Source: Corynebacterium ammoniagenes DSM 20306
GTDB taxonomy: Bacteria > Actinomycetota > Actinomycetes > Mycobacteriales > Mycobacteriaceae
NCBI RefSeq assembly: GCF_001941425.1
Contig: NZ_CP009244.1
Coordinates: forward strand, 248,001-312,000
Direction: 5' to 3'
DNA length: 64,000 nucleotides
Numbering within the stretch: the first letter of the stretch is position 1; every line of letters starts with the position of its first letter. This document shows, one piece after another, positions 55,663 through 63,891 of the stretch. The position numbers and the translations under genes were made by a program. Below the pieces are notes generated by a model. It was not told the DNA's origin. It was given only the letters and a program-made list of their open reading frames with translations, and ran no database searches.

Positions 55663-56853
55663 ATGACTTCCACAGTTCCAAACACTTTTGATCCAAAGGT
55701 CTTCCGCGAAGTAATGGGCAATTACCCCACCGGAGTGGCCATCGTTACCGGCCGAACCGACGACGGAGAGCTCCTAGCATTGGTCGTGGGAACCTTCGCT
55801 TCCGTGTCTTTGGACCCACCGCTGGTGTCTTTCATGCCCATGAAGAGCTCACGTACCTTCCAGAAGCTACGTAATTGCAAGTCTTTGTGCATCAGCATTT
55901 TGGGCGGCGAACAACAGTCTGAAATGTTGGCTGTCGCCCAACGCTGGGAAAATAAGCTAGACGGGATTGATTGGTACCCTTCCCCCTCGGGTGATCCAAT
56001 TCTGCGCAATGCAATTGCCTGGGTGGATACGACTATTGCCGAGGTAGTAGAGGCCGGCGACCACTGGATCGTGTTGTGCTCCGTTACCGACCTGCAAATT
56101 ACTAACACGGTTCCACCACTGCTTTTCTTCCAAGGTGGTTATGGAAACTTCGCTGGCCTGGATTCCGGTTCACGCATGAGCAATGAAATCTTGCCCGCGA
56201 TTCACGCAGCCCACAGTCAAAGTGAGCAATTGCGGAACCTAGCAGAATCGATTGGCTGCGAAGTCGCTGTCTACGTAGCTGTTAGCGATGATGAGCTGGC
56301 CACCGTATTTTCTGCACTATCCGCAGATGCCACTCGCGAAGGTGGATTGGCTAGCCGGGTTCCTTTGGTTCCTCCGATTGGAGATAGCTACCTCTTCGAT
56401 AAACCTGTGGAGCTGCAAGAGAAGTGGATCGGAAAATTGCGCAAGCCTTCCGATGAAATTCGGGAACTCCACCAGCGCCGTTTGAAGTACATGCGCGATC
56501 ATGGCTACCTGTTGAATTTTCTTCCTGAGAAAGATTCCAACGCATATGACCAAATGAATCGAGCAACTCGAGAGTACAAAAAGGCCGTGCTCACACCGCT
56601 CGAAGAGCGCAGCATCCGAGAAACGATCGGATCCACCCCAGTCGACTATGAGCCTCGGGATATCGTCGCCGGTGAGACCTACCATGTCGGTTCCGCTGTC
56701 TTCCCAGTTCGAGATCCCTTGGGCAAATACACCATGACCCTTCGCTTGTCTCAGCTCCCATGTGGCGTGAGTGGGGCAACCATTCAAGATTGGGTAAAGC
56801 GCGCACGCACTGTTATCGACGCCATCGAAAGCTCCGAAGAAACCGCTGAATAA
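55663..56853 (+). CDS. iacG: Two-domain flavin reductase with IclR-like effector domain (IacG-like)
   Basis: A 396-residue protein. Residues 1-170 are a flavin reductase (MGNYPTGVAIVTG, GTFASVSLDPPLVSFMP). Residues about 180-396 resemble the ligand-binding half of IclR regulators without a DNA-binding domain (LAESIGCEVAVYVAV, then VGSAVFPVRDPLGKYTMTLRL and a closing helix). It would supply reduced flavin to IacA, and the extra domain suggests that activity is gated by a ligand. Proteobacterial IacG proteins are, to my knowledge, single-domain. Confidence 0.75.
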   Translation: MTSTVPNTFDPKVFREVMGNYPTGVAIVTGRTDDGELLALVVGTFASVSLDPPLVSFMPMKSSRTFQKLRNCKSLCISILGGEQQSEMLAVAQRWENKLDGIDWYPSPSGDPILRNAIAWVDTTIAEVVEAGDHWIVLCSVTDLQITNTVPPLLFFQGGYGNFAGLDSGSRMSNEILPAIHAAHSQSEQLRNLAESIGCEVAVYVAVSDDELATVFSALSADATREGGLASRVPLVPPIGDSYLFDKPVELQEKWIGKLRKPSDEIRELHQRRLKYMRDHGYLLNFLPEKDSNAYDQMNRATREYKKAVLTPLEERSIRETIGSTPVDYEPRDIVAGETYHVGSAVFPVRDPLGKYTMTLRLSQLPCGVSGATIQDWVKRARTVIDAIESSEETAE

Positions 56854-56874
56854 GCACAGGAAGAAGGTAAGCCA

Positions 56875-57426
56875 ATGACTGAAAGTCAGTTAGCTGAGCT
56901 AGCGCGCCGGGTTGATGTATTGGAAGCAGAGGCAAATATTCGTCGCATTCAAGCGCAGTATATGTTCTTGTGCGATACACCCTGCCCAGTATTTCCACCT
57001 ATCGATGATGCCGAACGTATCGAGCGCATTGTGGATTTGTACACAGAAGACGCAGTATGGGAAGGCGTTGGGGAATACTATGATGGCCAATTTGGCCGAG
57101 CCGAAGGCAAGGATGAAATTCGTGCGCACTTCAACCGCTTTTGGGCCGTAGATCAGGAGCCGAAACTTCTGTTAAATGCGCACTATCTCACCTCAGAACA
57201 AATCAATGTGGACGGTGATGAAGCCACTGGTCTGTGGATTCATATGCAGCCGTGGTTGTTCTCAGATGGGACCGCGCTGCTTCGTTCCAGTCGTTTGAAC
57301 AATGCTTTTCGACGCAGCGATGGAGAGTGGAAGATTACCCGAACTCGTACAGAAAACGTTTTTGTGGCGCCTTTACCCAAGAATTTTGCTGAGGCATTTC
57401 CCAGCAGTTCAGTTCTATTGAAATAA
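56875..57426 (+). CDS. iacI: SnoaL/NTF2-like protein (IacI-like)
   Basis: A 183-residue protein of the SnoaL-like fold (LEAEANIRRIQAQYMFLCD, VDLYTEDAVWEGVGEYYDG, NAFRRSDGEWKITRTRTE). Small proteins of this fold, named IacI, are part of iac clusters and are probably a dehydratase, hydratase or isomerase step. It ends the MFS-iacG-iacI operon and is followed by a strong terminator. Confidence 0.72.
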   Translation: MTESQLAELARRVDVLEAEANIRRIQAQYMFLCDTPCPVFPPIDDAERIERIVDLYTEDAVWEGVGEYYDGQFGRAEGKDEIRAHFNRFWAVDQEPKLLLNAHYLTSEQINVDGDEATGLWIHMQPWLFSDGTALLRSSRLNNAFRRSDGEWKITRTRTENVFVAPLPKNFAEAFPSSSVLLK

Positions 57427-57433
57427 CAGTAAG

Positions 57434-57473
57434 AAGGCGGGGCCAGATCAGAATCTGATCTGGCCCCGCCTTT
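57434..57473. terminator. Terminator closing the iac island
   Basis: AAGGCGGGGCCAGATCAGA and its complement form a nearly continuous stem of about 18 bp followed by TTT. It serves iacI and possibly the converging pbp gene. Confidence 0.88.
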
Positions 57474-57514
57474 GTGCGTAGCTTTTAGCTACGCCGAGAG
57501 ATTACAGCTGCCTA

Positions 57515-59947
57515 CTAGTTGAGACCAAAGGTCCGGCGTAGCTCATCGGTGAAATTATCAATATCTTCTTGGGAGATGAGCGGCGGTGGGTTGCTATTAC
57601 CATTGCCACGACTATTGCCGCCGCCATTATTGCCGGAAGTATTACCACCATCACCGGAGCTGTCGCCGCCGGAATCGTTAGAGGATGGTGCGGTAAAGCC
57701 CGAACCGTCGGAGATCTGCAACGTGATCTCGGCGCCATCGGCAAGCCCATCGCTACCGGTCAGGGCACGAACTACGGTGCCGGATGCCTGGGCGTCAGGG
57801 ACGGAGATAACACGTACCTTGTACCCTTCGCTTTCCAAGCTTTGACGCGCAGCGCTTTCAGTGCGCCCGCGCAGGGACTCTAAAAGACCTGAGGACTTGC
57901 CGCGGTCATAAGCGCGGTCGTAGCTCGGGATAGTGCCCTGCGTGGCGGATTCAAGCTGCGTGGCCATACCGAAGAAAGTGCGCGCAGGCTCGGTGCCGCC
58001 GAAGAGCGTACCGCTGCCACACTGGCGCACTGGGTTGGTGCACAGCGGGGAAGTGTTGGTGCCGTCATTGTAGATATACGGAGCTGCGGCCAGACCAGAG
58101 TTGAAGCCTAAGAATGCCGCGGACTGGTTGGATTCCGTCGTACCGGTCTTAGCGGCAATTTCGCCATTCCAGCCCATTTGGTTGGCGGCGTCCTCCGCGG
58201 TACCAATCTTGGCATCCTCGGTCATAGCATTAGCCAGTGCATCGGCTGCGCCACCGTTCATCACACGCTCACACGGAGTGGACTCAACGTAGACTTCGTT
58301 ACCGTTGCGGTCTGTGATCTTGTCAATCGGATCAGGTTCACACCAGGTGCCATGCGATGCCAAAGTGGCACCAACATTGGACAACTCCAGCGGGTTTACC
58401 GCAGTAGGGCCGAGAGTAAAAGAGCCCATGGGAGCTTCTTTGGCGTAGTCCGCCAGGGAGTACTCCTCGTTGAAGCTGCCCTCATCGGTGTAGCTGCGCA
58501 GACCCAGCTTCACAGCCATATCCACGGTTGCTTCAATGCCCACCTGTTCTTCCAATTGGATAAACGTAGTGTTCGGAGAATGCGCCAGAGCTTCTTCAAA
58601 AGTCATGCGCGGCTTATAGGTGCCTGCGTTTTCCACGCAGTAGCGATTGGCAGGACAGTTGTCTGCGCCGCCGTAACCTAAGCCTTCGGCGTCATACCGA
58701 GTGGGAACATCGAGCATATTCTTAATGCCATAGCCAGCTTCAACTGCCGCAGCAGCGGTAAAGACCTTGAAGACAGAGCCAGCGCCGTTGCCGACCATAG
58801 AATACGGCTGAGGCAGCAACGTTTCATTTTGATCCAGGTCCAACCCATAGGTGCGCGAAGAGACCATCGCGAGCACGTCACGGTCAGTTTCCGAAGGACG
58901 CACCACGTTCATGACCGACGCAACGCCGGCGGCATCAGAGGACGTCTGAGCATTGACAGATTCCTTGGCCCGGTCTTGTACGACTGGGTTTAACGTGGTG
59001 TCGATGGTGTAGCCACCGCGCGATAGCTCTTCGGTGCTGATGCCGCGCTCATCGAGATACTGGAGAACATAATCACAGAAGAAACCGCGATCGCCGGCGC
59101 CGATGCAGCCATTGGGCAGGTTGTTCGGGCTATCGAGCACGCCTAGGGAATCAGTATTGGCTTCATCTGCTTCAGCCTGAGAGATATAGCCATTAGCGAC
59201 CATAGATTGCAGCACGGTAGCGCGGCGCTTGAGTACTTCTTCTGTATTGGTATACGGGTTTAAGTACTCAGAGGACTGCACCATGCCGGCCAACATTGCT
59301 GATTGTGGCAAAGTTAGCTCATTAGCTCCGACGCCGAAGTAGGTACGAGCAGCAGCTTCGATGCCATAAGCATGGTTACCGAAGGGGACGAGGTTGAGGT
59401 AGTTCGCCAGAATCTCGTCTTTGGTCAAGGTTCGGTCAATCTCTGCGGCCATGCGCATTTCCCGCAGCTTACGCGGAATCGACTGCTCCGTCGCAGCCTG
59501 GCGTTCTTCGTCCGTTTCGGCATCGACCAGCAAGAGATAGTTCTTTACGTACTGCTGGTTTAGCGTGGACGCGCCCTGGGAGACATCCCCAGCTAATAGG
59601 TTGGTCGCTAGCGCGCGGAAATTGCCTTGAATGTCCACGCCTTCATGCTCGTAGAAGCGATGATCTTCAATGGAGACGATCGCGTCTTTCATATTCTGCG
59701 AGATCTGGTCGGGCTCGACCGGATGACGGCGCTGGTTAAACAGGTAAGCCATGTTATTGCCCTGGGAATCACGGACCGTGGTTACCCCCGGGATATTGCC
59801 CGCTTCCAGCGCCTCGATGTCTGATTTCATAGCGCCGGATGCCTTGGCGACCGCAACGCTGGACAAGCTCGCTGCGGGAGCGAGCGCCACGGCGATGAGT
59901 AGGCCAATGACAAGGGTGACCAAAGAGATTCTTCCTAGAGCTTTCAC
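57515..59947 (-). CDS. Bifunctional class A penicillin-binding protein with PASTA domain
   Basis: An 810-residue peptidoglycan synthase. After one membrane helix it has the glycosyltransferase domain (IEDHRFYEHEGVD, GASTLNQQYVKN, RKLREMRMAAEID) and the transpeptidase domain with active-site SVFK, SPN and KTGT motifs. One PASTA domain follows (SLRGRTESAARQSLESEGYKV), then a Ser/Gly/Asn-rich tail. It matches Pbp1a/PonA of corynebacteria by position before whcA. GTG 59947 was chosen; a TTG start at 59986 would add 13 residues. Confidence 0.93.
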   Translation of the reverse strand: MKALGRISLVTLVIGLLIAVALAPAASLSSVAVAKASGAMKSDIEALEAGNIPGVTTVRDSQGNNMAYLFNQRRHPVEPDQISQNMKDAIVSIEDHRFYEHEGVDIQGNFRALATNLLAGDVSQGASTLNQQYVKNYLLLVDAETDEERQAATEQSIPRKLREMRMAAEIDRTLTKDEILANYLNLVPFGNHAYGIEAAARTYFGVGANELTLPQSAMLAGMVQSSEYLNPYTNTEEVLKRRATVLQSMVANGYISQAEADEANTDSLGVLDSPNNLPNGCIGAGDRGFFCDYVLQYLDERGISTEELSRGGYTIDTTLNPVVQDRAKESVNAQTSSDAAGVASVMNVVRPSETDRDVLAMVSSRTYGLDLDQNETLLPQPYSMVGNGAGSVFKVFTAAAAVEAGYGIKNMLDVPTRYDAEGLGYGGADNCPANRYCVENAGTYKPRMTFEEALAHSPNTTFIQLEEQVGIEATVDMAVKLGLRSYTDEGSFNEEYSLADYAKEAPMGSFTLGPTAVNPLELSNVGATLASHGTWCEPDPIDKITDRNGNEVYVESTPCERVMNGGAADALANAMTEDAKIGTAEDAANQMGWNGEIAAKTGTTESNQSAAFLGFNSGLAAAPYIYNDGTNTSPLCTNPVRQCGSGTLFGGTEPARTFFGMATQLESATQGTIPSYDRAYDRGKSSGLLESLRGRTESAARQSLESEGYKVRVISVPDAQASGTVVRALTGSDGLADGAEITLQISDGSGFTAPSSNDSGGDSSGDGGNTSGNNGGGNSRGNGNSNPPPLISQEDIDNFTDELRRTFGLN

Positions 59948-60035
59948 CCCCAATACCCTACAAGGTCTGTGCTCGGGACGAAACAAATTAACTCCCCCCC
60001 CTAAAGCGTGACGTGTTAGACAGCTTGCGAATGCT

Positions 60036-60072
60036 GTGAATACACTTACTACCAGAGCGTGAATACGCTTAC
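60036..60072. repeat. Tandem direct repeats upstream of the WhiB gene
   Basis: GTGAATACACTTAC (60036-60049) and GTGAATACGCTTAC (60059-60072) differ by one base and start 23 bp apart, about two helix turns, which suggests cooperative binding by a regulator. Confidence 0.5.
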
Positions 60073-60111
60073 GTTAAAAGATGTGTGTGGCTAAGCGGAA
60101 GGAGCGCCAAG

Positions 60112-60438
60112 ATGACCGTGAGCTTGAATACGTCAACTCAGGCCGGAACCTACAATGCAACCCCGGAACGTGGGGAGTGGGTGACGCAAGCTAAGTGTCG
60201 AAATGGTGACCCTGATGCACTTTTTGTGCGCGGTGCAGAGCAGCGTAAGGCTGCCGTCATTTGTCGTCACTGTCCGGTAGTTAATGAATGTCGAGCAGAT
60301 GCATTAGATAACCGAGTGGAATTCGGAGTCTGGGGTGGGCTGACAGAGCGGCAACGCCGTGCGCTATTGCGCAAGAACCCGCACATCACCAGCTGGGCTG
60401 AGCATCTTGCCGAAGGCGGGGAATTGGACGGGATTTAA
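60112..60438 (+). CDS. WhiB-family iron-sulfur regulator (WhcA-like)
   Basis: A 108-residue WhiB-like protein. Four cysteines (AKCRNGD, ICRHCPV, NECRAD; C-xn-C-x2-C-x5-C) bind a [4Fe-4S] cluster, followed by GVWGGLTERQRRALLRK, the turn and basic helix for sigma-factor/DNA contact. In C. glutamicum the gene at this place is whcA, a redox-responsive negative regulator of oxidative stress genes. ATG 60112 has GGAAGGAG upstream. Confidence 0.93.
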   Translation: MTVSLNTSTQAGTYNATPERGEWVTQAKCRNGDPDALFVRGAEQRKAAVICRHCPVVNECRADALDNRVEFGVWGGLTERQRRALLRKNPHITSWAEHLAEGGELDGI

Positions 60439-60508
60439 ACTTTCCGCTTCTTATTCCTTATATATCTGCTTTTATCTCCATAGTATTGCGCACTATTTCG
60501 CGAATTGA

Positions 60509-60541
60509 TTCCACTGCTTGATTTGGGCAGTGGAATTTTTT
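60509..60541 (+). terminator. Intrinsic terminator after the WhiB gene
   Basis: TTCCACTGC pairs with GCAGTGGAA and is followed by six T. Confidence 0.88.
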
Positions 60542-60601
60542 GCTTCCCCCGCTTTGCGCCCACTTGACGCGTGCTGGGGCAGATTTGTTTAAGATGGGGC
60601 C

Positions 60602-60757
60602 ATGAAGAAATGGGAATATGCAACCGCTCCAGTCCTTACTCACGCCACCAAGCAGATCCTTGACTCGTGGGGTGAAGACGGCTGGGAGCTCGTAACCATC
60701 ACGCCAGGTATGAATCCAGAAAACGTCGTTGCTTACTTCAAGCGAGAGGTGCAGTAA
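60602..60757 (+). CDS. DUF4177-like small protein
   Basis: A 51-residue protein starting MKKWEYATAPVLTHATKQIL and continuing with the WGEDGWELVTITPG pattern typical of DUF4177. Function is unknown. It lies 3 bp before the RidA gene, so they are co-transcribed. Confidence 0.8.
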   Translation: MKKWEYATAPVLTHATKQILDSWGEDGWELVTITPGMNPENVVAYFKREVQ

Positions 60758-60760
60758 AGC

Positions 60761-61219
60761 ATGTCATTTAAGGCTCGTCTCGAAGAGCTCGGCTACACCT
60801 TGCCGGCCGTGGCTAAGCCATTGGCATCGTATGTTCCAGCAACCGTAGTGGGAAACCAGGTCTGGACTTCCGGCCAGTTGCCACTGGTTGACGGTGCACT
60901 ACCTGCCTCCGGCAAAGTTGGCGCTGAGGTTTCCGCTGACAAGGCACAAGAGCTGGCGCGTACCAGCATCCTCAATGGCCTAGCAGCTATCGATGCCGAG
61001 GTGGGCCTGGATAACGTCACGCGCGTTATCAAGGTTGTCGGCTTTGTCTCTTCTGCCCCAGATTTCACGGGTCAGCCAGCAGTTATCAACGGTGCTTCGG
61101 ATTTCATCGGCGAGGTATTCGGTGATGCTGGTGCTCACGCTCGCTCCGCAGTGGGCGTTGCGGTGCTGCCTAATGATGCCCCGGTGGAAGTAGAACTCAT
61201 CGTGGAATTCGCAAAGTAA
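60761..61219 (+). CDS. RidA/YjgF-family protein
   Basis: A 152-residue protein of the RidA family (NQVWTSGQLPLVDG, VSSAPDFTGQPAVINGASDFIGEVFGDAGAHARSAVGVAVLPNDAPVEVE). The YjgF-like Arg in HARSAVGVA is present. The family hydrolyses reactive enamine/imine intermediates or related compounds; the long, actinobacterial version here may differ in substrate. It is followed by an MBL-fold hydrolase in the same direction. Confidence 0.88.
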   Translation: MSFKARLEELGYTLPAVAKPLASYVPATVVGNQVWTSGQLPLVDGALPASGKVGAEVSADKAQELARTSILNGLAAIDAEVGLDNVTRVIKVVGFVSSAPDFTGQPAVINGASDFIGEVFGDAGAHARSAVGVAVLPNDAPVEVELIVEFAK

Positions 61220-61237
61220 TAGGCTAGGCTGACAAAT

Positions 61238-62065
61238 ATGGAGCATCCTGCATACAGTCAACTGCGTCCTGTCACGCAGCACGCCGGTGTAGTGTTGTGT
61301 GATAACCCCAGCTACACAGCGCTTGAAGGTACAAATACTTGGATCATCAAAGGCGATGAGGATGGTGCCGCGATCGTTGTCGATCCAGGCCCAGATGATG
61401 AAGGTCACCTCAACGTAGTTATCACGCAATCAGGTGGTGACGTAGCGCTAATCTTGCTCACGCACCGCCATGATGACCATGCGGCTGGAGCACTTCGTTT
61501 GCGTCAGTTAACGGGTGCCCCAATTCGGTCCTTTGACCCTAGTTACTGCAGCAAGGATGCCGAGGCTTTGACCGACGGAGAAATCATTTCTCTTGATGGC
61601 ATTAGCCCCACTGTGGAAGTAGCTCACACCCCAGGGCACACCAGTGACTCGGTGAGCTTTTTTGTGTGGGCTAGCCAGCCGCACGAATCGGAGCTGGAAG
61701 GCATCGTCAGCGGCGATACTATCGCAGGACGTCACACCACCTTGCTCTCTGAGACCGACGGTGACCTCGAAGACTACTTAGAATCTTTGGACATGTTGGA
61801 AAAGCGCGGCAAGAATGTGCCATTGTTGCCCGGCCACGGACCGGATCTTCCTGATGTCTCCGAGGTGGCGCGCAAGTACATTGAGCGCCGTCACTTCCGC
61901 TTGGAACAGATTCGGGGATTGTGGGCCAAGTACGGCAAAGACGTTGACCTGCAAGTCATGATCAATGAAATGTACGACGATGTGGACCCAGTTCTGCGCC
62001 ATGCTGCGGAGCAGTCCACGCGTGCTGCGTTGAAATATTTAAACGCACACCCGGAAAAGGTTTAA
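61238..62065 (+). CDS. Metallo-beta-lactamase-fold hydrolase
   Basis: A 275-residue enzyme of the LACTB2-like group. The zinc motif THRHDDHAAG, the second histidine in AHTPGHTSDS, the Asp in SGDTIAG and the final GHGP are all present, with a C-terminal winged-helix-like segment (YIERRHFRLEQI). Such proteins act on thioesters or nucleic acids; the substrate is unknown. It ends at a terminator before glxR. Confidence 0.88.
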   Translation: MEHPAYSQLRPVTQHAGVVLCDNPSYTALEGTNTWIIKGDEDGAAIVVDPGPDDEGHLNVVITQSGGDVALILLTHRHDDHAAGALRLRQLTGAPIRSFDPSYCSKDAEALTDGEIISLDGISPTVEVAHTPGHTSDSVSFFVWASQPHESELEGIVSGDTIAGRHTTLLSETDGDLEDYLESLDMLEKRGKNVPLLPGHGPDLPDVSEVARKYIERRHFRLEQIRGLWAKYGKDVDLQVMINEMYDDVDPVLRHAAEQSTRAALKYLNAHPEKV

Positions 62066-62096
62066 TAACCGAGAGTTACCGAAAGCCGTAGCTAGC

Positions 62097-62128
62097 AAAA
62101 AGACCCAGTGATAATCACTGGGTCTTTT
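62097..62128. terminator. Bidirectional terminator between MBL hydrolase and glxR
   Basis: AAAAGACCCAGTGAT pairs with ATCACTGGGTCTTTT, giving T-runs on both strands. Confidence 0.9.
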
Positions 62129-62192
62129 CTTATCGGACTGAAGTGCGTGCCAGCCCGATAACAGGCGCTAAAGAGTTTTCGGAAGCAGGTTT

Positions 62193-62876
62193 CTAGCGAG
62201 CACGCTTTGCCAAGTGCTCGGTATCCACGATGACTACGGACTTGCCTTCGAGGCGAATCCAGCCACGGTGAGCAAAGGTAGCCAATGCCTTGTTGACGGT
62301 CTCACGCGAAGCGCCTACGAGCTGCGCGATCTCTTCCTGGGTCAGGTCGTGGTTAACGCGCAGCGAGCCGCCTTCTTGGACACCGAAGCGGTTAGCCAGC
62401 TGCAACAACGTCTTGGCGACACGGCCAGGAACGTCGGTGAAAATGAGGTCTGCCAACGAAGCGTTGGTGCGACGCAGGCGACGTGCCAGAACACGTAAGA
62501 GTTGCTGGGCAATGGCAGGGTGGTCCGCGACCCATTGCTTGAGCATCTCGGAGTTCATGGTTGCTGCCTGAACCTCGGTGACACACACTGCCGAGGAGGT
62601 ACGTGGGCCTGGGTCGAAGATGGACAACTCACCGAACATATCGGATGGGCCCATGATGGTCAGCAGGTTCTCACGGCCATCGGGAGCGTGGCGAGCCAGC
62701 TTAATCTTGCCGGCGGTGATGATGTACAGGCGGTCGCCTGGCTCACCTTCTTCGAAGATGGTGGTGCCGCGTGGGAAACGCACGGTTTCCATCTGCTCAA
62801 TCAAGTTATTGACAGCTACCGGGTCGACACCCTGGAAAATACCAGCGCGCGATAGAATTTCCTGTACGCCTTCCAC
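62193..62876 (-). CDS. glxR: cAMP-dependent global regulator GlxR (CRP family)
   Basis: A 227-residue CRP-type regulator, nearly identical in pattern to C. glutamicum GlxR. The cAMP-binding domain has [21 protein letters not shown] and the C-terminal helix-turn-helix has [30 protein letters not shown]. It controls carbon metabolism, respiration and many other genes through TGTGA-N6-TCACA sites. GTG 62876 was chosen because it yields the family length and has GGAGACGC upstream; ATG 62924 would add 16 residues. Confidence 0.97.
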   Translation of the reverse strand: MEGVQEILSRAGIFQGVDPVAVNNLIEQMETVRFPRGTTIFEEGEPGDRLYIITAGKIKLARHAPDGRENLLTIMGPSDMFGELSIFDPGPRTSSAVCVTEVQAATMNSEMLKQWVADHPAIAQQLLRVLARRLRRTNASLADLIFTDVPGRVAKTLLQLANRFGVQEGGSLRVNHDLTQEEIAQLVGASRETVNKALATFAHRGWIRLEGKSVVIVDTEHLAKRAR

Positions 62877-63015
62877 GTGCGTCTCCTTTACTCTTAACGC
62901 CTCAAAATCTATAACACTCCACATCCTACAGTGGAATTAGTCACTTTAGTGCAATTCCCCCCAACTAATCACGAAACTCCCGCTTAGGGAATTGTTGGGG
63001 TAGGGGATGTAGTGC

Positions 63016-63105
63016 TTAGCTATCAAGCACTTTTGTTTCGAGTTTTTCCATCAGGATGGCAAACAGTGCTAACCCGACGGGAACGAGGACTACTAAAACA
63101 ATCAT
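63016..63105 (-). CDS. 29-residue single-pass membrane peptide
   Basis: A short frame from ATG 63105 encodes one hydrophobic helix (MIVLVVLVPVGLALFAILM) followed by a charged end (EKLETKVLDS). The topology is clean and codon use normal. It lies between glxR and nth. No function is known to me. Confidence 0.6.
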   Translation of the reverse strand: MIVLVVLVPVGLALFAILMEKLETKVLDS

Positions 63106-63191
63106 GTCTTAAGTTTAACTAATGAGGAATCGATTAAGTTCCCAAATCTCGATTTCTATCTAAATAGTTTAGCGGTCTAAGGAGATTTGTC

Positions 63192-63848
63192 ATGGTCAAT
63201 GCCCACCGTGCGGAATATATCAACGAGGTTTTAACGCAGACTTATCCCGATGCCCATTGCGAACTAGATTTTACTAACGCGCTGGAGCTGACCGTCGCCA
63301 CCGTGTTGTCGGCGCAGACGACGGATGTGCGCGTTAATCAGGTAACACCTGATTTATTTAAGGCTTATCCTCGCGCGATTGATTACGCCCAAGCTGATGT
63401 CACAGACATTGAAGACATCATCCGTCCGCTGGGCCTTGCGCCGTCGAAGGCCAAGCGTTTAGTGGGATTGGGACAAAAATTAGTTGGCGATTTCGACGGT
63501 GAGGTGCCAACGAGCATCGCAGATTTAACCTCACTTCCGGGCGTGGGCCGAAAGACGGCGCTGGTCGTGCGCGGTAATGCATTCGGGCTGCCGGGCTTGG
63601 CGGTTGATACCCACGTCAAACGTGTTGCCTCGCGTTTAGGTCTGGCGCAAGGCGCGACTGAACTCAAGGTGGAAAAAGAATTGTGCGAGCAACTCCCAGA
63701 AGCAGAGTGGACGATGTTTTCTCACCGGCTCATTTTTCACGGGCGCCGTTGTTGCACCGCGAAGAAACCTGACTGTGCCGGTTGTCCGCTGCGGGATGTG
63801 TGTCCATTTCCAACGGCAGATTTTCCGGTAGCAAATGATGCTAGTTAG
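63192..63848 (+). CDS. nth: Endonuclease III
   Basis: A 218-residue DNA glycosylase/AP lyase that removes oxidised pyrimidines. It shows the helix-hairpin-helix LPGVGRKTA with the catalytic Lys, the catalytic Asp in VDTHVKRV and the C-terminal [4Fe-4S] cluster (C-x6-C-x2-C-x5-C ending CPLRDVC). ATG 63192 follows GGAGATTT. It matches the conserved glxR-nth order. Confidence 0.95.
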   Translation: MVNAHRAEYINEVLTQTYPDAHCELDFTNALELTVATVLSAQTTDVRVNQVTPDLFKAYPRAIDYAQADVTDIEDIIRPLGLAPSKAKRLVGLGQKLVGDFDGEVPTSIADLTSLPGVGRKTALVVRGNAFGLPGLAVDTHVKRVASRLGLAQGATELKVEKELCEQLPEAEWTMFSHRLIFHGRRCCTAKKPDCAGCPLRDVCPFPTADFPVANDAS

Positions 63849-63891
63849 ACTCAAAGAAGGATTTCCGGCACTGAGCTAAAAGAGGTACGTG

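Noticed and set aside
44357..57426. Island read as a steroid or p-hydroxyphenylacetate degradation cluster
   Set aside because: The oxygenase and reductase resemble those families, but there is no ring-cleavage or CoA-ligase gene, and the IacB- and IacI-like proteins point to iac.
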